A stretch of 64,000 nt of DNA from JANRKB01 sp033763695 (GCA_033763695.1 JANRKB010000055.1:1-64000), one strand, 5' to 3'; shown: positions 34,454 to 46,281, counted from the first letter of the stretch. Program-made: numbers and translations. The notes: generated from the sequence alone by a model not told the origin.

Positions 34454-37333
34454 GTGTCCGGCGGCGCGTGCCCTAACCTCGAGCTGCTCGAACGTCTCGC
34501 ACGCGGCGAAGAGTTGCCCGACATCCAAGCCCATTGCCAGACGTGCGAGCGGTGCGCGGCGATCGTCGACGGGGCACGACCCGAAGATCCGTTCTTGTCG
34601 CGCGTGCGCGTGCTCGCCGCGCCCACGCTCGGTCCCGACGGCGCGCCGCGACTCGTTGGCTATCGCCTTCTTGGCGTGATCAGCACCGGCGGCCAGGGCA
34701 CGGTCTATCGAGCCGTGCAGGAAAAAACCGCGCGACCCGTTGCAATCAAGGTCGTCGGCGGTATCGAGACGCTTTCGAGTCGTCAGCGTGCCCGCGCCGA
34801 GCGCGAGGCCGAGATCGCGGCGAGCCTGCGGCACCCGAACCTCGTCACAGTCTTTGAATCGCGTGCCCTGGCCGATGGCAAGCTCGCAGTCGTGATGGAG
34901 TACGTCGACGGCGTGCCGCTCGATCAATGGTCGCCCGATGCGTCATCTTCCGCGGACAAGCGCGACGCGCTGCTCCGCGTCATCATCAGTGTCTGCGGCG
35001 CGATTCACCACGCCCACCTCAACGGCGTCATCCATCGCGACCTCAAGCCTGACAACATCCTCGTCACGAGTGACGCCCGTGCCGTCGTACTCGACTTCGG
35101 CATCGCCAAAACCCGCGGCATCAGCGCGACCATGACCGGCGACTTTGCAGGCACGCCTGCGTACGCCTCACCCGAACAAGCCGGCGGCAAGCCCGAAGAC
35201 GTTGACGCCCTCACCGATGTCTACTCCATCGGCGTGATCCTTTATCGCGTGCTCTGCGGCACGCTGCCGTACGAACTCGAAGGCTCGCTGCTGGAGATGG
35301 CCCGGACGATTAATCAGGCCGCGCCCGTGCCGCCGCGGACCCGTGACGCGAGCATCGCTCGCGATCTTGACGCGATTGTGATGCGTGCGCTCCGCAAGAA
35401 CAAGCAGGAGCGCTACGAGTCCGCCGCCGCCCTCGCTCGCGATCTTGAGCGGTACCTGGCTGGTGAGCCCGTGGAAGCACGCGGCACATCGGGCTGGTAT
35501 CTGCTCCGCCGCGCTGTCGCGGTGAATCGGCGGCGGCTGGCGGGTATCTCCGCGCTGGTCATCGTGGTGGGGGCGGCGATCGTTGCGGCGGTGGTCGCTC
35601 TCGAGCGAGCGGCGGATGCCTCGACGCGTCTTGCCGCCCAGCAGGCGCACGCGCGCAGTGAGAGCGTGCGTGCCCGCGCGGTGACGGAGATTCTCCGGGA
35701 GGCGATTCCCGGTGGCCAAAGCACAAGCGGCGCCGCCGCCGCGGTCGACGCGGGACTCGCGCGACTCTACTACCGGCTCGAAACCGGCGCGTACGCCGAC
35801 GATCCCGACGTTGATCAGGCGATGCGCCGACTTTGGGGACAGATCTACACGGACATCAGCGGCGGTCACGCCCGAACCCGCGTCGCATTTGCCGAGGTGT
35901 CGCTGCGAAACGGGCTCGTTGAGCTTCGCGCTCGACACGCGGGCGATCACGCGGAGATCGCCTCAACACTCCACGAGCTCGCGAATGTCGTGCTGCTGCG
36001 CAAGCGTGCGCCCGAAGCGTTGGCACTCTGCACCGAGGCGATCGCGATGCGTGAGCGGTTGTTCGGCTCGTCGAGCCTTGCCACTGCCCAGTCGCGTGCG
36101 TTGCTCGCACGGATCTTTGAACGACTCGGACGACTGGATGATGCACTTTCCGCCGCCGATCAGGCACTCGGCGTGCTGCGATCGACCGCAACCGCCGAGG
36201 CTGATCTCTCCATCGCGGCGATGCAGGCGATGCGTTCGCGCGTGCTGGCACGACGCGGCGATCGCACCGCGTGCGAAGCCGCCGCCGAGGAGGCTCTGCG
36301 TCTGCGCTTGCGCCGCCTGGCCGGAGCCGATGAGGACCTGCACGAGTCGCTCCGCGATGCGGCCGAACTTGTCGCCACGCACGCCGACAGCACGCTCGGC
36401 TCGCTCATCTTGCCTACGTTCGATGCTTCGGCGCAGACGATCTCGGCCCGCGTTACGGCTGACCTGGCGTCGATCCTCGCGCCCGATGCGGGAGCCGCGT
36501 GGAACCCGATCGTGCAAGGAAAGACCGCTGCCCTCTCTCGCATCCTCAAGGCTCAGGAGGCGGCATTCGGGAAGGACGATCCATCGCTCGTGCGCACCCT
36601 GCTCGACATGATCCGCAGCGCGGAGTCAGAGGGATTGATCAGCGAGCGCATCGCCGCCGCCCTTCGCGCCGCGTCGATTCTCGAGAGGGTCAACGGCCCG
36701 ATCCATGCGTCGGTTCTCGTGTGCCTCGAGGAAGCCGCGCTGTGCATGCTTTATGTCGGACGCGAGAGCGAGGCCGCCGACCTCTCAAAGCGGATTCTCG
36801 CGGCACGCGATGCGGTGCCCGATCGGGCACGCGATCCGCTTCTGAGCGTCAACAACCGCCGCGTGCACGCGTGGTTCCTCGCACTGGCCGGGCGCGACGC
36901 TGAAGCCGTGGAAGTGGGGCGAGCCTTGCGCGAAGAACTGCGGCGTGTGGTCGGGCCTGAGCATCACCTGGTCGCCATGGCCGATGCGTATCTCGCCCTC
37001 TCGCTCTGTCGGCTCGGGACGCTCGACGAAGCCGATGAGATCTCGCGTGCCGCACTTGAGACTGCCTTGCGTGCCGAGGCGACGTTTCCCGATCAACTGT
37101 TGCAGGTGCGGATGTGCCGCGGCCATGTGCTGCTCGCACGTGGTGAAGTGATTGCGGCACGTGCCCTGCTCGAACAGGCGTGGGGGATCATCCTTGAATC
37201 GCAACCCGCGGAGTATCCGCCGCGGCGATGGATCGCCCAAGACATGATCGAGATCTGTCATCGCCAGAACGACGCAGCCGGGGCCGCGTTGTGGCAGAGG
37301 CGACTCACGGTGTTTGAGCCGCCGAAACGGTGA
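34454..37333 (+). CDS. Membrane Ser/Thr protein kinase with N-terminal zinc-finger-like segment and TPR region
   Basis: A 959-residue protein. Residues 1-40 carry H-C-Q-T-C-E-R-C, resembling the zinc-binding part of anti-sigma factors. The kinase domain (about 70-335) is complete: Gly-rich loop S-T-G-G-Q-G-T-V, Lys99 in V-A-I-K, H-R-D-L-K-P-D-N at 194-201, D-F-G at 214-216 and G-T-P-A-Y-A-S-P-E-Q. One transmembrane helix lies near 362-384. The extracytoplasmic C-terminal part (about 390-959) is alanine-rich and helical with TPR-like repeats. GTG start abuts the sigma-factor stop, so the two are translationally coupled and probably form one signalling unit. Confidence 0.9.
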   Translation: MSGGACPNLELLERLARGEELPDIQAHCQTCERCAAIVDGARPEDPFLSRVRVLAAPTLGPDGAPRLVGYRLLGVISTGGQGTVYRAVQEKTARPVAIKVVGGIETLSSRQRARAEREAEIAASLRHPNLVTVFESRALADGKLAVVMEYVDGVPLDQWSPDASSSADKRDALLRVIISVCGAIHHAHLNGVIHRDLKPDNILVTSDARAVVLDFGIAKTRGISATMTGDFAGTPAYASPEQAGGKPEDVDALTDVYSIGVILYRVLCGTLPYELEGSLLEMARTINQAAPVPPRTRDASIARDLDAIVMRALRKNKQERYESAAALARDLERYLAGEPVEARGTSGWYLLRRAVAVNRRRLAGISALVIVVGAAIVAAVVALERAADASTRLAAQQAHARSESVRARAVTEILREAIPGGQSTSGAAAAVDAGLARLYYRLETGAYADDPDVDQAMRRLWGQIYTDISGGHARTRVAFAEVSLRNGLVELRARHAGDHAEIASTLHELANVVLLRKRAPEALALCTEAIAMRERLFGSSSLATAQSRALLARIFERLGRLDDALSAADQALGVLRSTATAEADLSIAAMQAMRSRVLARRGDRTACEAAAEEALRLRLRRLAGADEDLHESLRDAAELVATHADSTLGSLILPTFDASAQTISARVTADLASILAPDAGAAWNPIVQGKTAALSRILKAQEAAFGKDDPSLVRTLLDMIRSAESEGLISERIAAALRAASILERVNGPIHASVLVCLEEAALCMLYVGRESEAADLSKRILAARDAVPDRARDPLLSVNNRRVHAWFLALAGRDAEAVEVGRALREELRRVVGPEHHLVAMADAYLALSLCRLGTLDEADEISRAALETALRAEATFPDQLLQVRMCRGHVLLARGEVIAARALLEQAWGIILESQPAEYPPRRWIAQDMIEICHRQNDAAGAALWQRRLTVFEPPKR

Positions 37334-37436
37334 GTTGGCCGCAGCCAGGCAACAAGCCTTTCGGTCGGAGCGGCAACATGCACGCAGTCCAGTTCACGCG
37401 CGGCTCGTGCACTCGCTTCGTCGCAGTGCCACCGTA

Positions 37437-38465
37437 TCAATCTCTGAACTTCGCGTGGCAATCCTTGCACGACGCGACGATCAACTTGAATGACGCGCTG
37501 GCTCGTGTCGCATCCACAGGCGATGTGGCAAGTGAATTCTCCAGCGTCTGGGCTTGCCGAAGCGACGCCAGCAGCATCGCGCCAAACTCGCCCGGCTCCT
37601 TCCTGGTCCGCTCACCCGCGGCGGCGTCGCGGAGATGATCTGCCAATCGGCCCGCCTCTGCCGCGGGCACGAGATCGGGATGATCGGGCGGCGCGATCCA
37701 GCCGGCCTTCTCGATCAACTTCAGATGGTCGGTCACTTCGTCGATCTCGAACATCTGCCGCACGAACGTCGCGGGCTTCCACACCGATGGGAACTTGGCT
37801 GGCACGCGATCGATCACATCCGCGCCGAGCACCTGCGATTCCGCGGCACACGTGTACAGCCCCTTGTAGTTGGGTGCGGTACCCGACACCTTCATCCGAG
37901 CGACGCCCTGCCCGGGCGTCATCCACCCGAGCCCGGCGGCCACCGCCGCCGCCGCACCCGCCGAGCGATGCTTGCCGTGGTGGCAGTGCAGATAGACAGG
38001 CCCATCCTTCATCGCGTCGCGCGTTGCGCGGACCAACTGCAGCCGTCGCTCTTCGTCAAAGCCGTTGTAGCCGATCGGCAAGTGGATGTATCGCATGCCC
38101 GCCGCGCGTGCAGCGTCCACGTTCGGCACGGCACCATCGACCGAGATGATCGTCTTGATCCCCAAGCCGCGGAGGGACTCGAATGCCTCGGTGCCCTCGG
38201 GCTGAGCGCCCGAGTAGAACCCGTCGCGGTATGCAACCACGTTGTGCAGGCCCGGGAACTCGCTCGGTTTCGTGTCGTTCACCGACGGCGGCGGAAGCGG
38301 CGTCGGCGCGGGAGCGGTCGCGACCGTCGTCTGCGACACCGTCGCGTCTGTCGAGCATCCAACGAGCGCAACGCCAAGTGTCGTCGTCAAACAAGCGCAC
38401 CAGCCGGCGCGAAGAAAAGCTATGCGAAGCGATTGCGGCTGTGCAGTGTGCTTGTCATCGTTCAT
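37437..38465 (-). CDS. Lipoprotein combining a tyrosine-phosphatase domain with a cytochrome c-type C-terminus
   Basis: About 342 residues from ATG 38465. The lipobox V-A-L-V-G-C puts a lipidated Cys at 37, followed by a Pro/Thr linker. Residues about 68-240 form a dual-specificity phosphatase-like fold: Y-S-G-A-Q-P-E-G-T-E-A-F, G-I-K-T-I-I-S-V-D-G and the P-loop H-C-H-H-G-K-H-R-S-A-G (Cys161, Arg167; C-X5-R intact). The last 90 residues are helical and end S-C-K-D-C-H-A-K-F-R-D, a C-X-X-C-H haem site ten residues from the terminus, as in class II cytochromes c. Dephosphorylation and haem binding are family-based predictions. It is convergent with the kinase gene. Confidence 0.8.
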   Translation of the reverse strand: MNDDKHTAQPQSLRIAFLRAGWCACLTTTLGVALVGCSTDATVSQTTVATAPAPTPLPPPSVNDTKPSEFPGLHNVVAYRDGFYSGAQPEGTEAFESLRGLGIKTIISVDGAVPNVDAARAAGMRYIHLPIGYNGFDEERRLQLVRATRDAMKDGPVYLHCHHGKHRSAGAAAAVAAGLGWMTPGQGVARMKVSGTAPNYKGLYTCAAESQVLGADVIDRVPAKFPSVWKPATFVRQMFEIDEVTDHLKLIEKAGWIAPPDHPDLVPAAEAGRLADHLRDAAAGERTRKEPGEFGAMLLASLRQAQTLENSLATSPVDATRASASFKLIVASCKDCHAKFRD

Positions 38466-38535
38466 GCCCGGAAGGCTCCTCTGGTTGAGTCTACCGCAGT
38501 GCACGTCCGCCGGTTTCATCGATCTAGACTTCTTT

Positions 38536-38970
38536 GTGGACTCTCGATCGCCGCAACCCCTCACGCGTCCCGTCGTCCTCTACGACGCCGAGTGCGGCTT
38601 GTGCGATCGCAGCGTTCGCTTCATCCTTCGGCATGACGCGGCAGGCATCTTCCGCTTCGCAGCGCTGGGCTCACCGACCGCCGAACTGCTTGCGCCCGGC
38701 GCAGGCTCAGGAACCGTCGCCCGCTCGCTCGTGCTGATCGATGCAGACGGCGTTCATCTCCGGTCTGAAGCCGTACTGAAGATCGCCGCGCGACTGTCAC
38801 GCCCGTGGCGCTGGGCGATCGTGTTTCGCCACCTGCCGCTCAGCGTTCGAGACGGCTTGTACAACTTCATTGCGGTGCGTCGCCATCGATGGTTCGGGGC
38901 CGCTCAGGCGTGCGAACTTCCCAACCCTGCATGGCGCGAGCGTTTTCTCGACGAGCCGCGACGCCCGTAG
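38536..38970 (+). CDS. DCC-family thiol-disulfide oxidoreductase-like protein (DUF393)
   Basis: About 144 residues from GTG 38536. The signature V-V-L-Y-D-A-E-C-G-L-C-D-R-S-V-R-F (D-x-x-C-x-x-C) defines the DCC/YuxK family. Further conserved positions: F-R-F-A-A-L-G-S, S-E-A-V-L-K-I and the C-terminal R-H-R-W-F-G. A redox role through the C-x-x-C pair is suggested for the family but not proven. The frame is open upstream to ATG 38464, which overlaps the divergent phosphatase start, so GTG 38536 is preferred, with no strong ribosome site. Confidence 0.75.
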   Translation: MDSRSPQPLTRPVVLYDAECGLCDRSVRFILRHDAAGIFRFAALGSPTAELLAPGAGSGTVARSLVLIDADGVHLRSEAVLKIAARLSRPWRWAIVFRHLPLSVRDGLYNFIAVRRHRWFGAAQACELPNPAWRERFLDEPRRP

Positions 38971-38992
38971 TTCGCGGCGGCGCGACGCGAAC

Positions 38993-40189
38993 TCACGCAC
39001 GCAGTGCGGCGGATCCGCACACCAGCGGCCCAAGCATCTGGCCCAGGTGGGCCAGTTCGCGCAGAATCTCGGGGTCGCGCGGCATGATCTCGTTGGAATA
39101 CGCATCAACAACGCCGCAGGCGCGGCCATCACAGAACAGCGGGAAAGCAACTCCGCTCGTCAGCCCCGCGCTGATCGCCTCGGTCTGGCGCAAATAGTTG
39201 CTGTCATATCGCAGGTCGGTGATGACGTGCGCCGAGCCCGTCTGCCATGTGCGACCCGGCATCCCCACGCCCGACGCGAACGAGATGACGCGCGTTGCCA
39301 CGGCGAAGGGTGTGGACTCGAGGCGAGCCGAGAACCACAGGTTCACCGGGACCAGCACGCCGCGTTCATTCGACGGCAGCCAGATGCCCACGCACTCCGC
39401 GTCCGCGGCCTTTGCGATCGTCTCGAGCACCTTCGGATGTTGCGGCCCCAGCGCCTCGGCGATCGCCACCGCCGCCGCCCCGTGCACCTTCAGACGCATG
39501 CATCGCTCGAGCGAGCGGAGATCGGTGATGTCGCGCAGCGTCGTGCGTGTGTACTGCACGCCCATCGAATCGCGCGCGGTCGTGATGTCGATCAGCAGCG
39601 AGACAAGTCGGCCGTCTTTGCGTCGCGCCAGCGCCTCAAAGCCGTGCACTTCGCCGTCGCGATGCAGTTGCCGGCGCATCTCATCCCACATCAGTGGATC
39701 ACAGAAGTAGTCGCGGCTCTCGTGGCCGATCACTTCGTCGCGCTCATAGCCGAGCAGAGCCAGCCAGGCGTCGTTGACGTACTCGATCCGCCCGCCCGAG
39801 TCCGACGAATGCATCGGCACCGCCGCGCGATTGAACAGGTCCGCCATCCGAGGCGTCATCGCGTTCTCAGGCATCCGCAGTCGCACTGTCACCGAAAACA
39901 GCCGCAGCAACCCCGCGGCTTCTTCGCACGGCGCGATCGAGACATCGAGCGGTCGGCCATCGCGTGCGACCCAGTGAGGCACATCGAGTCCCACCAGCAC
40001 CGCGTTGCTCGCGCTGGTCGCTGCGACATCGAACTCCAGCGGCGGGCCGACCTCGGGGCGCACCAGCAGGCCGATGTTGCGACCGACGATCTGCGCGGGC
40101 AGATAGCCGGTGATCGCCTGCGCGAATGAATCGCACGCGCGGATCAGGCCGTGTTCGTCGATCGAGATGAACCCTTCACTGAGCTTCAT
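38993..40189 (-). CDS. PAS-PAS-GAF sensor protein without output domain
   Basis: About 398 residues from ATG 40189. Residues about 1-110 form a first PAS domain (F-I-S-I-D-E-H-G-L, I-T-G-Y-L-P-A-Q-I-V-G). About 117-235 form a second (G-G-R-I-E-Y-V-N-D-A-W-L-A-L-L-G-Y) with a PAC tail. About 245-398 form a GAF domain that includes S-F-A-S-G-V-G-M-P-G-R and V-A-F-P-L-F-C-D-G-R. There is no kinase, cyclase or DNA-binding domain, so it probably acts through another protein. No partner is adjacent: the neighbours are a convergent DCC gene and the ppdK gene. Confidence 0.8.
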   Translation of the reverse strand: MKLSEGFISIDEHGLIRACDSFAQAITGYLPAQIVGRNIGLLVRPEVGPPLEFDVAATSASNAVLVGLDVPHWVARDGRPLDVSIAPCEEAAGLLRLFSVTVRLRMPENAMTPRMADLFNRAAVPMHSSDSGGRIEYVNDAWLALLGYERDEVIGHESRDYFCDPLMWDEMRRQLHRDGEVHGFEALARRKDGRLVSLLIDITTARDSMGVQYTRTTLRDITDLRSLERCMRLKVHGAAAVAIAEALGPQHPKVLETIAKAADAECVGIWLPSNERGVLVPVNLWFSARLESTPFAVATRVISFASGVGMPGRTWQTGSAHVITDLRYDSNYLRQTEAISAGLTSGVAFPLFCDGRACGVVDAYSNEIMPRDPEILRELAHLGQMLGPLVCGSAALRA

Positions 40190-40356
40190 TCCGTCGCTCC
40201 GACGAGGCGGGGATTCCGACACCCTGTTTTACAATCACACGACGTTGTCCGGTATTCCTGTTCGACCAGAATCATGAAGATTTCGCGATTTGTGGTGAGA
40301 CCTTGCACAGACTCGGGGGAATCCCTTGACTCATTTTCGTGGCCATGGAAAGGAAA

Positions 40357-40380
40357 AGGCCTCCACATTGGTGGAGGCCT
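40357..40380 (-). terminator. Rho-independent terminator after ppdK
   Basis: AGGCCTCCAC (40357-40366) pairs with GTGGAGGCCT (40371-40380) over an ATTG loop. On the minus strand the stem is followed by TTTTCCTTTCC. It lies 53 bp past the ppdK stop. Confidence 0.85.
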
Positions 40381-40432
40381 CGGGGAAACTTGGGGTTGGT
40401 GTCTTAGATTCTCAGGTCTTTGCCTGCTCAGA

Positions 40433-43210
<2,778 letters not shown>

Positions 43211-43579
43211 GTTCCTGACCTTCCTGTTCGTTCGAGCACTTCCCCGGCTGTCGCACGCGGCCTGTCGCCAGACCGCGACGCAACCAAGTTCTTTGTCCCG
43301 CCTCGCGCCCCGGCTCGCCGGTGCGCGACCGGCCAAGGGCACCGGCGGCGGCGTCACATCAACACTCTTCCCGCGTCCAAGGCGTCGGGGCTTTGGCGTT
43401 GCAACCAGTCGCAGAGCCCGGCAAGGATGACACTTGCCGCTTCGTGCACCGGCCCGTCGGGCTTGCCTTCGCCACGCCGCAATCGCGGCATCGCAAGGGC
43501 AACAAGTGTAGGTTCGACAAAACCCGCTTTTCGAGGTTTTGGGCCGTGTGAGCCTCCCAAAGCCTGCGAACAATCACGC
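43211..43579. other. Divergent intergenic region between ppdK and pabB
   Basis: About 370 bp between divergently oriented genes. Long open frames cross it on both strands, but their products have no family resemblance. Promoters for both genes are expected here; no distinct element was recognised. Confidence 0.35.
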
Positions 43580-45058
43580 GTGTCCGCACCCGCCTCCACC
43601 TCGCTGGAACGCTCCAAAGACCCGCTCCCGTCTGGCCTTGCGCACGCGTCCGGCTGGTCGGTCGTGCTTTACGCCGCACGATTCGGGGATTCTGGCGGGC
43701 TCGTGGCCTTGCGTCAGCGTGATGGCACACCCGCGGCTTTCCATGCTGGAGACACACTCCGCTCGGACGGACCAAACCCGTCGAAATTTGCCCGCGGTGA
43801 CGCGACACAAAACGCTGCCGCACAGAGTCTTGCGGCATCATCGGAGCCTCGGGACCCCCTCGCTCCCATCCGTGCCGCCCTGCGTCGCGGTGGGGCATGG
43901 GCGGGATGGCTTTCGTACGACCTCGGCCGCGAACTCGAGCCCGCCGCGGCCGCTCGTCCGCCGCGATCGACCGGCTGGCCGCTCGTCCTGCTTCGCGAAC
44001 TCAAGCGGCCGTCCAGTCCCGAACTCGTGCCACTGAGTAGTGATCGCTCTGAACCACTTCTCTGTGCGACAAGCCCAACCCACGCCACTTCTCTGTGGGG
44101 CCATCTCGGCTACACCCGCGGCGTCGAGCGCGTTCTCGACTACATCCGCGACGGCGACTGCTATCAGGTCAACCTCGCCCACACGCTGGTCGCGCCCTTT
44201 GAAGGCTCGCCGCGGGCCGCGTTCGCGACGCTCGCCGAGCGAGCCGATCCGCCGTTTGCGATGTATGTCGAAGCCCCGCCCGAGTCGCTCGAAGGCGGCG
44301 GCACGCGCCACTTCGCGATGCTGTCGCTGAGTCCTGAACTTTTCCTCGACTACGACGCCGCCACCCGCCGCGTCATCACGCGACCCATGAAGGGCACGCG
44401 CCCTTGTGTGCCGGGCGCGCACGAGGAGCTCGAGGCGAGCGAGAAGGATCGTGCCGAGCTCGCGATGATCGTCGATCTCATGCGCAACGACCTCGGACGC
44501 GTGTGCGAGGTCGGCAGTGTTCGCGTCGATGTGCCGCGGCGGATCGAACGTCACGACAACGCCGCGGGCGGCGTGTGGCAAGCGATCGCACAGGTGTCGG
44601 GTACACTGCGTGATGAGTGCGATGCCGCCGATCTCATCGCCGCGACGTTTCCTGCAGGCTCTGTCACAGGCGCACCCAAAATCCGCGCCATGCAGATCAT
44701 CGATGAACTCGAACCCGAGCCCCGCGGCATCTACTGCGGCAGCGGCATCCACATCCGCGCCGATGGCTCCATGACCCTCAGCGTCGCGATCCGCACCGCA
44801 CTGATCGAGGGCGTCTCGCACGATGACGGCACATCCGGCAACGCCAGTGACGCCGACACGTCGCGATCTGGCGGCGTCCCGACGGCTCCGACCGACCACA
44901 TCCGCGGCACGCTCCGCTACAGCGTTGGCGCGGGAATCGTCGCCGACAGCGTTCCCGATGCCGAATGGCGTGAGACGCTGGTGAAGGCGGGGCCGCTCGG
45001 GGGCCTCGTTGACCTCAGAGCCGTCGCGACGGATCGATGCCCGGAGGATCGCACATGA
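43580..45058 (+). CDS. pabB: Aminodeoxychorismate synthase component I (PabB-type chorismate-binding enzyme)
   Basis: Converts chorismate plus ammonia to aminodeoxychorismate for p-aminobenzoate and folate. The 492-residue product has the chorismate-binding domain: R-D-G-D-C-Y-Q-V-N-L-A-H, L-S-P-E-L-F-L, M-K-G-T-R-P (the Lys matches the PabB-type P-I-K-G-T rather than the TrpE-type P-I-A-G-T), M-I-V-D-L-M-R-N-D-L-G-R, F-P-A-G-S-V-T-G-A-P-K and R-G-I-Y-C-G-S. A low-complexity insert (residues about 413-440) sits before the final Y-S-V-G-A-G-I-V. GTG 43580 is the best start, although the frame is open far upstream across ppdK. No aminotransferase partner gene (pabA) is adjacent. The stop overlaps the Nudix start (ATGA). 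Confidence 0.85.
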   Translation: MSAPASTSLERSKDPLPSGLAHASGWSVVLYAARFGDSGGLVALRQRDGTPAAFHAGDTLRSDGPNPSKFARGDATQNAAAQSLAASSEPRDPLAPIRAALRRGGAWAGWLSYDLGRELEPAAAARPPRSTGWPLVLLRELKRPSSPELVPLSSDRSEPLLCATSPTHATSLWGHLGYTRGVERVLDYIRDGDCYQVNLAHTLVAPFEGSPRAAFATLAERADPPFAMYVEAPPESLEGGGTRHFAMLSLSPELFLDYDAATRRVITRPMKGTRPCVPGAHEELEASEKDRAELAMIVDLMRNDLGRVCEVGSVRVDVPRRIERHDNAAGGVWQAIAQVSGTLRDECDAADLIAATFPAGSVTGAPKIRAMQIIDELEPEPRGIYCGSGIHIRADGSMTLSVAIRTALIEGVSHDDGTSGNASDADTSRSGGVPTAPTDHIRGTLRYSVGAGIVADSVPDAEWRETLVKAGPLGGLVDLRAVATDRCPEDRT

Positions 45059-45561
45059 GCGCCCGCCTCCGCACCGATGTCGTCGATGTCTTCGTCGCGC
45101 GTGTGCATCACGATGCGATCGAGTTCCTGCAGCTTCGTCGCGTTGAGGAACCGCTGCGCGGCACATGGCAGCCGATCATGGGGCACACCCATGACACCTC
45201 GACGCCTTCACAGCCCGCGGGCGAAACGAGCCTCGACGCCGCCATCCGCGAACTGAAGGAAGAAGTGGGGCTGGCCGCGGCCGACGCGCTTGCGATGTGG
45301 GCGTTGGAGCAGGTGCATCCCTACTACATCGCGCGGAGCGACTGTGTGATGCTCAGCCCGCGCTTCGCTGTGCTCGTGCCGCACGACTGGACGCCGGTGC
45401 TCAATGAAGAGCACGACGCGTTCCGCTGGGTGCGTGAGGCAGACGTCGCCGCGGAGTTCGTGTGGCCGGGGCAGCGGGCGTGCTGCGTTGAGATCTGCGA
45501 CTTGATCAACAGCCCCGACAGCCCGGCGGCACGGGTGCAACGCATCGTCATCAATCACTGA
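45055..45561 (+). CDS. Nudix hydrolase, coupled to pabB
   Basis: About 168 residues. The Nudix box is E-T-S-L-D-A-A-I-R-E-L-K-E-E-V-G-L, with the R-E-x-x-E-E-x-G core intact; the leading Gly six residues before the first Glu is displaced by an insert of about ten residues. These enzymes hydrolyse nucleoside diphosphates linked to another group. ATG 45055 overlaps the pabB stop by 4 bp and has GGAGG upstream, so translation is coupled. Because pabB is a folate gene, a dihydroneopterin triphosphate pyrophosphohydrolase (NudB/FolQ) role is an attractive inference, not shown by the sequence itself. Confidence 0.82.
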   Translation: MSARLRTDVVDVFVARVHHDAIEFLQLRRVEEPLRGTWQPIMGHTHDTSTPSQPAGETSLDAAIRELKEEVGLAAADALAMWALEQVHPYYIARSDCVMLSPRFAVLVPHDWTPVLNEEHDAFRWVREADVAAEFVWPGQRACCVEICDLINSPDSPAARVQRIVINH

Positions 45562-45747
45562 CCGGTATGCGCCCGCGTTGGGTCTTGAATGTCGCGCGAC
45601 CAAGAGTTCGTCTACAAGATCTTGCCCGTGGTTCGTCTTGAAGGAGGCGGCAGTCAGACGGCGGACGACCCGACTGTGCGCTCGACTTTGGATTATTCTT
45701 CTCGAGTTCGTGAGCGGGTTCACCCGGCTGCGTTGTCAATGTGTCGT

Positions 45748-45766
45748 GATCGTCGCTTCGGCGATC
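45748..45766 (+). other. Small hairpin in the leader of a PEP-CTERM-like gene
   Basis: GATCGTCG (45748-45755) pairs with CGGCGATC (45759-45766) around a CTT triloop, with one G-T pair. It sits about 15 nt upstream of the ATG, immediately before the AAGGGAG ribosome site, and could influence initiation. Confidence 0.3.
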
Positions 45767-45780
45767 CGCACAAGGGAGAC

Positions 45781-46281
45781 ATGCTGATGAACGCCACGAA
45801 CTCCGCGACCGCAAACGCCATATCGCCGTCTGCTTCACTCTTCGCGAGTGTCCTTGCTGCGGCGCTCATCACCGCGCTGCCCGCGATCGTCAATGCCCAG
45901 ACCGGCGTGGGTAGCAACTTCAAGAACGACACGATGGTCAAGACGTTCGATTGGCACTTCGGCCTGTACAACGACGACAAGTGCACGATCACCGGCGTGT
46001 CGGGCGGACGCATCAAGCCTGGCGGAGGCCAGGATGACTGGACCAACTCGAACACCGCATTCAGCGGCAGCCTTGTCGCAAAGGCCGGTCAACTCGGTAT
46101 CGACCCCGGCTCGTTCATCAGTGTGCGCATCGAGTACACGGGTCAAACGCCAAAGTACTACTGGTGGTGGACCGACGAGGCTCACAGTCCCGTTGGCCCG
46201 CTGCACCAGGTCCCCGCCCCCGGCTCGCTCGCGCTGATGGGCATCGCCACTGGGCTTGTGTCGACCCGTCGTCGTCGCTGA
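45781..46281 (+). CDS. Secreted protein with PEP-CTERM-like sorting tail
   Basis: A 166-residue product from ATG 45781, with AAGGGAG upstream. The signal peptide ends near A-I-V-N-A-Q. A small beta-rich domain follows (W-H-F-G-L-Y-N-D-D, I-R-I... type strands, Y-Y-W-W-W-T). The C-terminus is V-P-A-P-G-S-L-A-L-M-G-I, then A-T-G-L-V-S-T-R-R-R-R: a P-A-P-G motif, hydrophobic segment and basic tail, the layout recognised by exosortase-type sorting. The function of the folded part is unknown. Confidence 0.78.
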   Translation: MLMNATNSATANAISPSASLFASVLAAALITALPAIVNAQTGVGSNFKNDTMVKTFDWHFGLYNDDKCTITGVSGGRIKPGGGQDDWTNSNTAFSGSLVAKAGQLGIDPGSFISVRIEYTGQTPKYYWWWTDEAHSPVGPLHQVPAPGSLALMGIATGLVSTRRRR

